Source: Urechis unicinctus (lineage: Eukaryota > Annelida > Polychaeta > Xenopneusta > Urechidae). Taken from it: a stretch of 64,000 bases of DNA. Position numbers and translations under genes: made by a program. Under the pieces are notes generated by a model. It saw only the letters and a program-made list of their open reading frames with translations, was not told the origin of the DNA and did not search any database. Of this stretch, positions 19,694-31,240 are shown piece after piece. Location: NCBI GenBank assembly GCA_034190875.2, contig CM067355.1:38426848-38490847 (forward strand), read 5' to 3'. How positions within the stretch are numbered: position 1 is the first letter of the stretch; each line of letters starts with the position of its first letter.

Positions 19694-20519
19694 TAGCTCC
19701 GGTGTAACGGTAACATGAATTTATACCGTTACGAACAGTTAGTCAAACACAGTCGGCGATATTTAGTTTGGACTATATCTCGCGAAGGGCTACATTTCGC
19801 ACCTAGAAAATAACATATATCAAGAGCCTTTACAAAAAATAGACCTTTCGCTCCAAAAAACTTACCACCACTCGACGCTATTCTTCAATAAATGCCATCG
19901 ATAGTTCGTTTCCGAACAAATCGCGATATGATGTCTGCCATTTTGGAAACTATTAATTCTCGCGATTTCCCGCATTGCCTTAGCATCCCAAGTGGGGGGG
20001 CACTTACCCTAACTCGGATAGGGGTGTGCCGCGGGACCTCGAAAACCCGTACCCGTTGTACTCGTTGAGAATGAGAAAAAGTATACTCCATCGTACAAGG
20101 TATTATGCGAATGTCTAACCCGTCGTAAAAGTCGAGATGTCGAAAAAACCACCCACTTCGTGCGGCACATGTATACTATATCATTACACTTAAGTGCCCC
20201 CCCCCCCCCCCCGGGCTTAGCATTAGACTTCGTCATGCTGCGCATGGGCAATGCATGTGGTCTTGAACTTGTAAACAAACATGTTGCTGTGTTTCTGACT
20301 TTTTACCGCTTCCCAAATTGATCGAACTATAAATAATTACCATGGATGAAATCCCCCGCCGAAAAGGGATAAAATCGTCCATAAAACATCATTGCATTCT
20401 ATAACTCCATCACTTGTGTATGTTTTGTGCTTGGTAGTTGTCTGAATCGATCTAAAAATATTCGCATTGCGTTGTTTCGAAAAAAGGTAAGACGTCTACG
20501 CAGACGTCTTGTAGGGCTA
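19694..20519 (+). mobile_element. Mutator-like non-autonomous element, copy 1 (826 bp)
   Basis: The ends are TAGCTCCGG and GTAGGGCTA. It is flanked by 9 bp direct repeats CCCGGCTGT (19685-19693 and 20520-20528), the target length of Mutator-like elements. Each end has a subterminal hairpin: GTAACGGTA with TACCGTTAC on the left, AAGACGTCT with AGACGTCTT on the right. There is no coding capacity. A ~229 bp element is nested inside at 19987-20215. Confidence 0.85.
19987..20215 (+). mobile_element. GGGGGCAC-family element, copy in Mutator-like 1
   Basis: Flanked by an 8 bp target duplication CTTAGCAT (19979-19986 and 20216-20223). It starts CCCAAGTGGGGGGGCACTTA and ends TTAAGTGCC followed by a C run and GGG, giving imperfect inverted ends (GGGGGCACTTA against TAAGTGCCCCC). 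Inside are degenerate copies of a CCGTCGTACAAG word. No coding capacity. An 8 bp duplication fits hAT-like elements, but the ends lack the usual CAG. Confidence 0.8.
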
Positions 20520-20528
20520 CCCGGCTGT

Positions 20529-21354
20529 TAGCCCTACAAGACGTCTGCGTAGACGTCTTACCGTTTTTCGAACAACGCAATGCGAATATTTTTAGATCGA
20601 TTCAGACAACTACCAAGCACAAAACATACACAAGTGATGGAGTTATAGAATGCAATGATGTTTTACGGACGATTTTATCCCTTTTCGGCGGGGGATTTCA
20701 TCCATGGTAATTATTTATAGTTCGATCAATTTGGGAAGCGGTAAAAAGTCAGAAACACAGCAACATGTTTGTTTACAAGTTCAAGACCACATGCATTGCC
20801 CATGCGCAGAATGACGAAGTCTAATGCTAAGCCCGGGGGGGGGGGGGGGGCACTTAAGTGTAATGATATAGTATACATGTGCCGCACGAAGGGGGTGGTT
20901 TTTTCGACATCTCGACTTTTACGACGGGTTAGACAATCGCATAATACCTTGTACGATGGAGTATACTTTTTCTCATTCTCAACGAGTTCAACGGGTACGG
21001 GATTTCGAGGTCCCGCGGCACACCCCTATCCGAGTTAGGGTAAGTGCCCCCCCACTTGGGATGCTAAGGCAATGCGGGAAATCGCGAGAATTAATAGTTT
21101 CCAAAATGGCAGACTTTGTATCGCGATTTGTTCGGAAACGAACTATCGATGGCATTTATTGAAGAATAGCGTCGAGTGGTGGTAAGTTTTTGGGAGCGAA
21201 AGGTCTATTTTTTGTAAAGGCTCTTGATATATGTTATTTTCTAGGTGCGAAATATAGCCCTTCGCGAGATATAGTCCAAACGAGATATCGCCGACTTGTG
21301 TTTAATGAAACTTCGTAACGGTATAAATTCATGTTACCGTTACGACCGGAGCTA
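20529..21354 (-). mobile_element. Mutator-like non-autonomous element, copy 2 (826 bp, inverted)
   Basis: The inverted copy of 19694-20519, also 826 bp, with only scattered differences. It shares the central CCCGGCTGT with copy 1 and has a third CCCGGCTGT at 21355-21363. Together the two form a near-perfect palindrome of about 1.66 kb with a 9 bp centre. Confidence 0.85.
20832..21060 (-). mobile_element. GGGGGCAC-family element, copy in Mutator-like 2
   Basis: The mirror image of 19987-20215, at the same place in the second Mutator-like element and with the same flanking 8 bp word (ATGCTAAG in this orientation). It was therefore present before the host element made two copies here. Confidence 0.8.
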
Positions 21355-22245
21355 CCCGGCTGTATACTATCATGTCTTGCGTAATTTATTGACCTATAGT
21401 TTATGAACAGAAAGTAAACTAATGAATAAACCGATGGCATAGATAGGCTCACAGAAAAAGGTTATACAACTACCGTGCCTTTGATTGTTTGTGAAGACTT
21501 TATAATCCATAGATCAGGGATCAGCTGGCTGAAGTCGGTGTATAATTTTGACCCATCACGTATCGTTGTGAAGACAAGAACATGGTCTACAGCCTACCCC
21601 ACTCCCCACTAAGCTATCGAATGGCAGCCTCTCGCATTTGTATACAACATGCACCTACTGACCTGAATAAGTTGAACGGTTACTTGGCAACAACGAATCA
21701 ACCAGACTCCCCATTTCCTGTCTGTTGACAAATTTTATTTAACCGCTTTCCCATCGCATAAGGCATTTTTATTTTAATTCATTAATTTGATTTACCATGT
21801 TTCATCTGTGAATGGTATTCATAAGAATTGAGATTAAAGTCAGGTTATGCAGAAAAGCTGGATTCACGCATACAAGAACATTTGCAATGATTATTTAGAA
21901 TCGTAATAACCACAACAAAACAAACTTAATGCAACTGTGAAAGTAGACAAGTCAACTATTCTTGCGCAGTAACATTTGGAAGCGACGCGACGGAAAGACG
22001 TAACATCACCCATATGCGCGCGATGTTTTCTTTTGCGCGCGCCTCGTGACTTTTCTACCGCGTCTGCTGTGTGATTGCAGTGCGTTCTAATTGCATTTAA
22101 CTATAGACCCACCAACAGTTGTATGACTTACGTAACGCGCGTGGCATGTTTTCTTTAAGCATTTCTTGCGAGTTAACTTCCAAGCCGTCGGTAAGCATGC
22201 CTATATAACGGCATGCTATTTTTTAACAGTACACAATTTCTGAAG

Positions 22246-22461
22246 ATGTCGATGTGGCGTTATGTTCACGGTTCCAAACCTCCGTCGCCTAAGAAACGCA
22301 TATTTGAAGAGGACGAAAAAGCCCAGCGAGCACAGTACGAAAAAGATAAGCGCTACAGACGCTGGAATCCTGCATGGCTAAATAATGAAAGAGGCGAAAA
22401 ACGCGAATGGCTTTCGCATGACAGCGGGAAGGACGTGATGTTTTGTACTGCATGTAGATAG
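22246..22461 (+). pseudogene. hAT transposase N-terminus with BED-type zinc finger
   Basis: The start was chosen at MSMWRYVHG; an in-frame ATG at 22213 adds eleven unlikely residues. The peptide continues with a lysine-rich stretch (PPSPKKRIFEEDEKAQRAQY), then RYRRWNPAWLNNERGEKREW, and ends DSGKDVMFCTACR before a stop. The W-x-P-x-WL and MFCTAC spacing is that of the modified BED finger at the start of ZNF862/C17orf113-like hAT proteins. BED fingers bind the element ends. Seventy-two residues is far below the several hundred of an intact transposase. It ends at TAG right after the first Cys pair. Confidence 0.7.
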
Positions 22462-22477
22462 TTTGCCGTCAAAGAAG

Positions 22478-22550
22478 TGATGATGTAGATGATGACGAGG
22501 AAGAGTATGTGTGTGTGTTGGAAAATTGTGCTATTGACCTCATTGAATAA
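22478..22550 (+). pseudogene. Possible transposase C-terminal tail
   Basis: A short acidic frame (DDVDDDEEEYVCVLENCAID then LIE and TAA) follows the BED fragment, with AATAAA-rich sequence behind it (22590-22640). It fits the tail and polyadenylation region left when the middle of the transposase gene was deleted. Low confidence, as the peptide is short. Confidence 0.35.
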
Positions 22551-22776
22551 ATGTATGCTTTTTGTATGTTTTGACAAGTTTGTAAATATTGATTTGAATG
22601 TTGCATTTAATATAAAAATAAAATATTAAAAAAACAATAAAAACGCGTACATTTTGGTTTTTTACTATTATTTATAACTGAAAATGTATGGCCGGTAGAA
22701 AATTTGTAGGGCCGGTAGAATTTCAACGTTACCGGCCAGACTGGCCGGAGAAATATTTGGCTAATTTCTAGCCCTG

Positions 22777-22893
22777 GGATGGATGCTGAGTGACGTCGTC
22801 AATTGTGTAGTGACCACAAAAAACATTGGATGGCTGCTGAGTAATGTCGTCAATTGTGTTTCGGATCACAAACAACATAGGTTGGATGCTGAG
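22777..22893. repeat. 52-53 bp satellite, right part
   Basis: Two to three units of the same satellite as 19093-19475 (GGATGGATGCTGAG, CGTCGTCAATTGTG) resume directly after the hAT right end. Confidence 0.9.
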
Positions 22894-23304
22894 AAATTCC
22901 GATTCGTGTAATCAATGCTGATTACAGGAACTATAACCAGTTATTGACTCACAGGTAACCCATTAACCAATAAAGCCAACCTATGTTGATGATTTCAATG
23001 AGTCAAACAGTTGGCTCTAGTAGGTAACACGGATTAAGGAAAGTCTTGGAGGAAATAGGTGAAGAGAGATGAATATCTTGTGATGGTAAAATGTGGAGAG
23101 GCATGTTAATGTGTCTTATATGCTATTCGTTAAGAAGTCTAGAGCACCATCCTTCATTCATTCTTGATCACTCCCGCATGATATCCTTATTGAATGTGAT
23201 TAACACTAGAATTCCATATCCAGGAGGCCATGGAATACCCCCCCCCCCCTCAATCTTCATTAGAGCTTTACCTGTTTGGACCGCTCTTGTTTTTGTTGAG
23301 TAAG
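22894..23304. other. No feature seen
   Basis: Non-repetitive sequence without a gene. A short C run lies near 23238. Confidence 0.4.
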
Positions 23305-23400
23305 AGGCCGATTAAACTGACTCTGTTAAAATAACTCATTCGGGCAGGAGGCTAATGCTGTTGATGTGAACAGTCGCTTCAGGTCAATAATTCAGAAAAA
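23305..23400. repeat. Diverged module G, copy 1
   Basis: GCTAATGCTGTTGATGTGAA and the following CAGTCGCTTCAGGT match 26880-26985 (GTGAATGCTGCTGATGTGAA, CTGTCGTCACAGGT). Part of an old non-coding duplication with an offset of about 3.6 kb. Confidence 0.55.
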
Positions 23401-23606
23401 ACATTGTGTCTTCATTACCAGAAGTTTTCTGTAAAAACTAATTAAGGACACATTGATGAGAAGAGTCTGGGTAAGATTGGCTGCGCAACGGGATTACGGT
23501 TCATCATGGTAAATGAAACTTTGTTGCAATAATGGCGATTATATTTTATATAATGCCTGTTTCCCGTTGCCACGCCGATAGCAGCATCAGCAGCAGCTGG
23601 TCAGTA

Positions 23607-24022
23607 AGGTAAGGTAAGGTAAGTATAGGGTTTAACGGCACACCAACACTCATGTGTTATATGGTGCCAAGAAAGTTTAATAGATATGATTGATCTGATT
23701 AAAGCAGCCGCCTTCTAGGATACATGAAAATGGAGACGGAAAAGATAAAAATGGAAGCGATAATCCTAGGGCAAGTCGCCACCAGCCGATTGACTGGACC
23801 AGGCCATTCCAGTCTCTCGTCTAGGTGAAATCCGGGCCAAAGTGGTATGATACAGATACAGCCCTCGTAAGGACCTCTCTGCTCAACCACCTGGATCCCA
23901 TTGTCCACCGACAGGAGTCGCAGTCGCAACCCACGGCCAACAGGTTGCCCCCTATTAGTCGCCTCTTACGACATGCAGGAGGATACAGTGGGCCTTTTCT
24001 ACCCCCGGACCCACAGGGGGGA
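23607..24022 (-). mobile_element. SINE, full-length copy with 13 bp target duplication
   Basis: Flanked by CAGCTGGTCAGTA at 23594-23606 and 24023-24035. On the minus strand it contains GCATGTCGTAAGAGGCGACT near its head and CGTTAAACCCTATACTTACC at its 3' end, followed by an ACCTT-type simple tail. Long target duplications and a simple tail show LINE-driven retroposition. The same family occurs at 33283, 48960 and 51690. No coding capacity. Confidence 0.85.
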
Positions 24023-25413
24023 CAGCTGGTCAGTATTCTACTTACTATGTACCGTACATGATGTTCTAAGGTGTCTGTGATAGGGTTACGGGAAACTCCG
24101 CATACATCGTGGTTGCGTTGAGGTTGTAAATCGCATCTATGTGGACAAGGATTTCCAAAGCTGGCCACTGAGTTAACAGGAACCCTCGCCTCACTGGATC
24201 ATATTCAGACGGGTATTGACGAGAATTTGGTATGAAAGAACCCCCCAAATATTGGATGCAATCTGTTGAGTGTGTGGAGTGGTTGATGCGCCGGTCATCG
24301 TTCTATCAATGGACATGTTCACGGCCACAAACGAATCATTATCTCGACCTCAACTCAACCAGACTGGGGAGATAACTAGGTTCCAGGCTGACTGGTCTGA
24401 GTACATAAATAACCTGGATACATCCATGACAGTGATTGACGGACAATTAGCACACCCTATATAGCTTCGCCAACATAATGCAAATGTGTCAAAGCCATGA
24501 CCTCTCTACGAGATTCATGCTGATCGGCTTTATCTAAGGATTGTGTTAGTAAAGAAATATGTGTTCAACATTCGCTCCTATACAGACAAACTGTGTGGCA
24601 TGTCTATACAACATGGACTTGCATTGACAACCACAGTAAGTGGCGATTGATTAATGGGACAGAAGAGAGCTGACATATTTTAGGTCAGGACGATAATGAA
24701 CCAATATTCCCGCGAGTAGATAATAAACCCATACCAATTGTAGCCAAATACTTGTTCAAACACTTTACTTCCTATATTACATTGTGTCCGTTCAGTATCT
24801 ACGTCCAAGCGCGTAGCACCGACTATATCCATACCCTCATTAAAAATCCATACGCACCATTTCAACCAATGACAAAACATTCTAGCGACTTCATGCTGAC
24901 AGCAATCGATATTTTCTCCATCCATTGTTCTCTTTTACCTTAAATGCCAGAGCGATCAATATTCCCTTCGTGAATAATCTCACGATCCCCTCCCCATTTT
25001 CCCCGTTCAAACCGGACCAAACATTGGCGGCATCCAGTCAAATGTAACGTGATCAACGTTTGATTTTAAAGGCACCCTAGTTACTACAACTTGCCTTGAT
25101 GTTCATCAACTGGAAATAGACAATTCTATGTGAAATCGACACACATACAGTTTTAACATGCACACTTGTCACTGGAGTGAATCACCGCGCTTTAATCCAG
25201 CGCTGGATTCAACAAACATTCAAAGGATACTTTGTGGCAACATCCATATTAGCATCGCATAGAAGGATAACTGGTGGCAAGAATGGAAATACACAATTCA
25301 TTTAGCACTGCATGAGAATCACCATGCCCCTGGCATTAACCCTGAGTTTTAAGAGGAGCCTAAATGACATGGTGCTTTCGTCGGGACAGTCACATGCAGA
25401 CGAATGACACGTA

Positions 25414-25550
25414 GACTGGCCACTAGGAGGCGCGCTGGACGTCTTCATTGGCTCATATACTCACAGACACAACATGCTTAGAGGCAGACGGCAATATTGA
25501 TATCGGAAATGGCTGTTTGCCAAGTGCGTGCATGCACGCTGAGGGAATTC
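25414..25550. promoter_or_regulatory. A module (CCAAT, NRF1-like block), copy 1
   Basis: GACTGGCCACTAGGAGGCGC, CTTCATTGGCTC (inverted CCAAT), CACAACATGCTTAGAGGCAG, ATATCGGAAATGG and GTGCGTGCATGCACGC occur in order. The same series recurs at six other places. CCAAT, CGGAAR and GCGCNTGCATGCG-type words are common in animal promoters, but promoter activity here is inferred. Confidence 0.4.
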
Positions 25551-26879
25551 ACAAGGCACTCTGGGAATCGCGTCAATCCCACAGCCATCTCCTACGCTGT
25601 GTACCGCAGTCCAGCTATTGGAGGGGAAATATGTCAGCCCAGAGCATGATGCCACCACACCAAAGGGATTACAGCACAAAACTCACCGAAGCTGCAACGG
25701 CAAAGTAGGATATCGATTCGTCGAATTTGCTGCTGTATGTATTGGATACCATCGCATTGCTGCCTGGCATTGTGGTGAGTGGATCATTTGTCCATAACAG
25801 TTTTATGATTAAATATGATTGCGGCACTTCCTTCGTGAAGCTGTGGTGTAGGTTCAGCGTCCTACAATAGGGCCTACAAACACGCCTGTAATTCGTGTAA
25901 GATAGGAGCATGCTTACAGTAGAAGTTGGACGATGCTTCCACAATGCAGAATGATGTAGATGTCCGGGTTGGATGGAACGCATTCCCCGCTGTCATTTCA
26001 TGACCTGATAATCTCAGCCGTACTTGGCTTGAGAATTCCTGTTGAAACTGAGCTGCCTGAGAGGAAATATAGAATGTCCATCCATGAACACGCACTCGTG
26101 TATCCCCTCACTAACACAGGTTTGCACGCATATTCAACCAATTGTCCCTTCTCTTTCTATTCTAACAACTCAATACGTGCAGCGCTTCATCAGAGATTTC
26201 TCGTTAACAAAACTCTATCCCACAAATGTCGCTGCGATCAATATTCAACAGTCTATGAATTATCTCGCAATGATTCTCTTCCAAATTACACTCGATCCCT
26301 ACCGAAAAAGCTCGCACTCTTGTCTAATTTATCCCGATCATCGTAGCTAGAAACGCATCCCAGATTCTACAAGCAGAGATTGCCCTGTCGTTTTCATACC
26401 GATGGACATCCACAACTCGTGAAATTGACATCAAAGGTATTGACACGCAGACGGGTCATAGAAATGAATCAGCGGCTTCTGATCCAGAAATTTATTCTTC
26501 TGCAATTGAACAACGTATCCACTCTGCCTCTTGGCCTCAGCATAATCTACCCTCCCAACTGGGAAATGCGGTCACAAGCTGGCTAATCTCTTATCAAGAC
26601 ACTAGATTCACCAGCTAGTCATCAATGGATACGTTGAATGTGGATCACACCACAAAACAAGGTCATATACCAGTGTCAAAAATAGAAAACACACCATTCA
26701 TTTACCATAGAATGACAGCCAACATACCCATGGCATTTCCGCTGCGCACCAAGAGTTGTCACAGCGCAATATCACTTTGGTCACTGGTCAGTCCTATTGA
26801 GATTTCACCTTCGAGCGCAGTGTTGAATGTTTTTTTTTACAAGCGGAGGAATACATCTACTCGTTTCATGCCACCTTAA

Positions 26880-26985
26880 TTCGGCAGTATGGGTGTCTGA
26901 TTGAATTGACCCTGCTATCATTACTCACTGAGACATGATGTGAATGCTGCTGATGTGAACTGTCGTCACAGGTTTATAAAACAGT
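26880..26985. repeat. Diverged module G, copy 2
   Basis: This is the partner of 23305-23400. Confidence 0.55.
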
Positions 26986-27384
26986 GCAAACAATGACCTC
27001 TGTATTGTTGCTCGTATTGGACGGGGCTGCACAGCATTCATTATATTGAATTAAGGTTGATGAGACGAATATCTGGTTACAGAAAACTTATTGAGCACAA
27101 TGCCAAGTTATTTACTTTACAAGTTCAGCTTGTTATGAATCAGAGTGTGGGCACCGTCTGCATACATTGCTTAACACTATTTATAAATAAATACGCGCGC
27201 TGTTGTTAGTTTTGTGGCAGAGCGGCTATTGTTTATCTTTGACTGTAGCAGACTGATGTGAAAAACCTATTTTGCTGTATGTCACATGTGGAGAATGATA
27301 CCATGAAAATCTTCCAACAAATTTGGTGGGGCTAATGACCTGGTGCTGAAGTTGGTGCAACCGCCTAAGACAGCGCACTCACAG

Positions 27385-27480
27385 GCAGGCTACTACGCGG
27401 CTCTTCACTGGCTCCTGTACGGACACAACATGCTTAGACATTGGCGCTCCCCGCTAAACACTCGGTAGAGACACTTCAAC
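27385..27480. promoter_or_regulatory. A module, copy 2
   Basis: GGCTACTACGCGGCTCTTCA, CTGGCTCC and ACACAACATGCTTAGA match the copy at 25414. Confidence 0.4.
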
Positions 27481-27679
27481 CACCCCGCCAGCGCAAGTTC
27501 TACTGGTGCGGATATTGGTGCAACAAAGCTCCATTGTGCAATTGGATATTATCACACTGAGGTCATGTGATTATACTCTTCCTATGCTGGGTATGCTGGT
27601 CGTTGTGTGTATGTGGGGAGGGGGTGGGGGGTGCGGTAAAACGCCAAAAAATATCTGACCTGGCCGGTTTGTCTCTAGT

Positions 27680-28062
27680 GGTGCTGTCATGGCAGCATCG
27701 TAGCCAAGTAGTGTTGCTGTCATGGCAGCATTGTGAACATGTAGTGGTGTAGTGGTGCTGTCATGACAGCATTGTAGCTATGTAGTGGTGCGGTCATGGC
27801 AGCATTGTAGTCATGTAGCGGTGTTGTCATGGCACCATTGTAATCATGTAATGGTGCTGTCATGGCAGCTTTGTAGCCATGTCGTGGTGCTGTCATGGCA
27901 GCATTGTAGCCATGTTGTGGAGCTGTCATGGCAGTAATGTAGCAATGTAGTGGTGCTGTCATGGCACCATTGTAACCATGTTGTGGTGCTGTCATGGCAC
28001 ATTTGTAGCCATGTAGTGGTGCTGTCATGGCAGCATTGTAGCTTTGTAGTGGTGCTGTCCCT
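27680..28062. repeat. 33 bp minisatellite
   Basis: About eleven units with TAGTGGTGCTGTCATGGCAG and CATTGTAGCCATG. The unit is a multiple of three, which explains the long frames on the minus strand. Confidence 0.93.
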
Positions 28063-31015
28063 GTCCATTGTGCCTTTACAATATACCTATACATCTCCTT
28101 AGACCGCATTTTTCGCATTAAAACAATCAGTCACAGTGTGTGTTGGTTGCTAAGGCAACTGATGGCTTCCTTATTATTGGTATGATCCTCACCAATGAAT
28201 GTGAGGTTTATGTCAGCCTATGTTGAGATCAGCCATGTTGTTGTCTTGAGTAATTTGTTGAAGCGGAAGGATGGATAATGACAGTGGGTCACTTGGGTCA
28301 GAGGGCAACATAAAATGTACTCACGTTCTGACCCTTGGCTGCCACTTCATGACCCATATCATGCTGATGAATGAGAGCGCAGTATGCCAATGGTTTATCA
28401 GCATTTGTACGTAGGGCGTGACTGCTGTGATTCAAACGTACCAGCCTGACAGCAAGAAGCTAGTGTATTTGAAGATGACATGCACCCCACCAGGCATGTC
28501 GATGCAGACACGCATATTGAATCTTTGGTTGGTATAATAGACCATTACCATGCAGGAGACCCGCATTGATGATGGGACTCAGGGAGTTCATATGAACTGA
28601 GGCACCTAAAAGATGACAGAAATGGTCTATATGTAACTGTAATTATCAATTGCATTTGTGGTACAAAACAACTGCATATCAGCTTAGGAACAAAGAATGC
28701 ATGGAGTATATCTATTAGGCATTTACTTGAGCGTTCGAACTGAATAACTGGTCAATTGTATCGTACAAGAAGAGCTCTTTGTAAGGAATCCGCTGATGGC
28801 ATTAAGCAGGTGATGACGCATCAAGGTTATAGCGTCCATATCAGAAGCAGGCTGGTCACTTCTTTTACCGGAAACGGGCTTATTATGCAGTGGACTGGTC
28901 ACCTGTAAGCAGACGCCAATGAGGCGGAGGCTATTATGTACAAGACTATGGCGCTTTTGTACAAATTACAAAGGAATATCTTTTTACTTCTGCTAAAAAA
29001 AACCTTGATAAATTAGTTGTTTGGGGATTCACCATTGAATGAAGCTGTCTGGCCTGACAGTATTATAGCTAATTCGGCAGAAATAAGGTCAATGTTGGGG
29101 AAATGTCCTAAGAGATACAGCATCTACGACAAACACAAGCTGTATGAGGTTACATAGAATTAGGCAAATATCAGAATTACGCATGTCAAATTGCACTGAT
29201 TCAGTTCTTTGCATCGAGATCAAGTGAATGATAACTCATTATATGGTGTGGCGATAAACCATAGGCATCTCTTGCCCTACACAGAAAGGTATAGTTGTAT
29301 TCGCGAAATATATAAATGACATCTTATTAATTACTATGAGACAAACTATTATTGAGTTTATCACATCCTATTGATTATCCCATTTATAATGTTTGCGTAG
29401 TAAGACCAGACTCAGATAGAGTTATCAACTCTTCAATCCGACCTCCCCTGGGGTTCATCTAAGGCCGCTGCAATTACTCGGATGCCGCACCGACACCTCT
29501 CCATGTCTGTCCCATGTCAAATCAATGAACCAGGCTATTCTTCCACAGGCCAAGCAATTGCGCAATCACTGGAATTGGTTGACCATATTAGGGTACTTGA
29601 CCTTCACGTTGATAAAAAACGAGGGGAAATTAGGTGGCCCTGTAGATAGTGGTATTCCAAACCGGTATTACTTTTTTTATTAAAAAAGACCCACTTTCTC
29701 GAGAGGTTTGTTTTCCGATAGTTCAGCCTGCGTCAGGTGCGTCATATCATGGGCAGAAGCAGCACCTTCTTAATAAAGAAAGATACATGCCTCATTTTGA
29801 AGTTTTAGTTACAAACGTGGTGTTCTATTCCATGACATTTTTGTTCGTTTATGTAACCCTTTCAAGCATGTAGATTCCATCCACTCTCAGTTAGCATCCG
29901 TGGTGAGGTGGAGCACCAGGATGACGGCAGCCTCATCACCACGGCACAGCCAGCTGGGAATAGGTTGGTTGTCGACTGTAGGGAAAAGACTGCAAGCAAT
30001 CCAATTATCAATGCACCAAACGCTCTTTGCAACTGGAACGACCACCACGGTTTACATAATAGCTGTGAATAGGCGATATTGATGATAAGATGACCGCATG
30101 AACGCTTACCTACCAAAACCTGTACAACATGGGGAAGTTGTGTACAATGTCTTGAGCCATGCTTATTAACACGAGCCTTTATATTTTTATCTCGTTTTAG
30201 TAACTAGAATCGCAAGAGTAACAGACGCTGTGGTAATCATTCCTGAAGGCAATTACTGAGTCAATAGCGATCAACAGTCTGTCGTCAATTTCCCCAAGAC
30301 AACAAGAGTGATTTACAGAATGTTAACAGTGAAGATATGAGCTCCGAATCAGGAAGCCAAATGTGGACAAACTAATTGGGGTTTCCAGTGACAGAATATC
30401 ATAAATCAGCCAAGCCTCAGCTTGTTGTTGCCCTATGGTGTTGCTATGGATTGCACCCAATCCATAACGTTTATTGCACTGTTATTTAAGTTAAGAAAAC
30501 AGATAAGCTTTTGGAATAGAAAATGCCTACCCATCACCCTATCAATCATAAATATGATTGGTTGGGGGCTGTATCAATCAAATCATTCTTACAGCTCCTA
30601 GGCATTGACCTTAGTGAGTACTTCAGTTAGCCAACTTTTACATTACCCTTACAGTATTTAACTTGCTATGATAGCCAAGTAGCACAGGAGTACACACAAA
30701 TTACTTCAATATATCGCTGAAAACTGGTTCATTAATTTTAGATCATTCGCGTCATTGTGGTTGTTCATTACGCTCCAGAAGAAGGCTGCTGAGATCTGGT
30801 CGGTTACAAGACAGGGACGGCTGATGCTTAACTCCGTTTGTGATTGCTACGTGCTTATATACGCACTTAACCGTACGTTAACCACTCACCACAGCGCTGT
30901 CCAAGCTGGCATTGAGTCTGGAAGGCTTGTTAGACTCGCGTATCAACAGGATTGCGAGACAGGCAATAAACGCTCCTCAACACCAGTATTTGCCAATGAG
31001 GTTCAGTATCGGCCG
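28063..31015. other. Gene-poor stretch
   Basis: No convincing gene. A splice-donor-like end (GCATTGACCTTAGTGAGTAC, 30602-30621) resembles the donor-like ends of modules at 57478, 59528 and 61865, with similar sequence upstream (AGCTCCTAGGCATTGA against AGCTCCTAAGCATTGA). Confidence 0.4.
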
Positions 31016-31192
31016 CCATTCTATCACGAAAATGCTCCTCGTTGCTGCCCATCTATTACGAAAACGCTTACGAAACGCTCCTCGTTGCTGCCCATTCTAT
31101 TACGAAAATGCTCCTCGTTGCTGCCCATTCTATCACGAAAACACTTCTCGTTGCTGCCCATTCTATTACGAAAACGCTCCTCGTTGCTGCCC
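31016..31192. repeat. 33 bp tandem repeat, left block
   Basis: About five units of ATTCTATCACGAAAACGCTC plus CTCGTTGCTGCCC. It abuts the left half of the core repeat (31193-31240). Confidence 0.9.
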
Positions 31193-31240
31193 TAGTCTGC
31201 GTCCCAGACTCCAGGGGTTCCGCTACGCTTCTCGCCCTAG
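31193..31240 (+). repeat. Core repeat, left half
   Basis: TAGTCTGCGTCCCAGACT then GGGGTTCCGCTACGCTTCTC matches 12710-12755. The right half lies about 800 bp away at 32040. Confidence 0.75.

Larger units (their letters stand above)
19476..22776 (+). mobile_element. hAT element, internally deleted, with nested insertions
   Basis: Left end CAGGCCACGAAATTA and right end TAATTTCTAGCCCTG form a terminal inverted repeat of the CAGGGCTNGAAATTA type. Subterminal motifs also match (GACTGGCGGGTAGATTT on the left, mirrored at the right by CCGGTA and GGCCAGACTGGCCGG). It is inserted in the 52 bp satellite. The target duplication cannot be fixed because the satellite itself contains GGATGGATG. It keeps the start of a BED-finger transposase and what may be the acidic tail. 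The catalytic middle is missing, so it could only move with help from a full-length relative. It hosts the pair of Mutator-like elements at 19694-21354. Confidence 0.85.
24036..27680. other. Gene-poor stretch with diverged modules
   Basis: I see no domain-bearing frame here; the longest frames (about 130 codons near 25960-26350) have no recognisable family and overlap each other. The stretch contains A modules (25414-25550 and 27385-27480) and two H modules (25270-25350 and 26680-26750, with AATACACAATTCATTTAGCA against AACACACCATTCATTTACCA). It is probably intergenic. Confidence 0.45.

Noticed and set aside
25960-26350. Overlapping frames of 128 and 102 codons
   Set aside because: They overlap in different frames, match no family that I know, and have no splice or start context.
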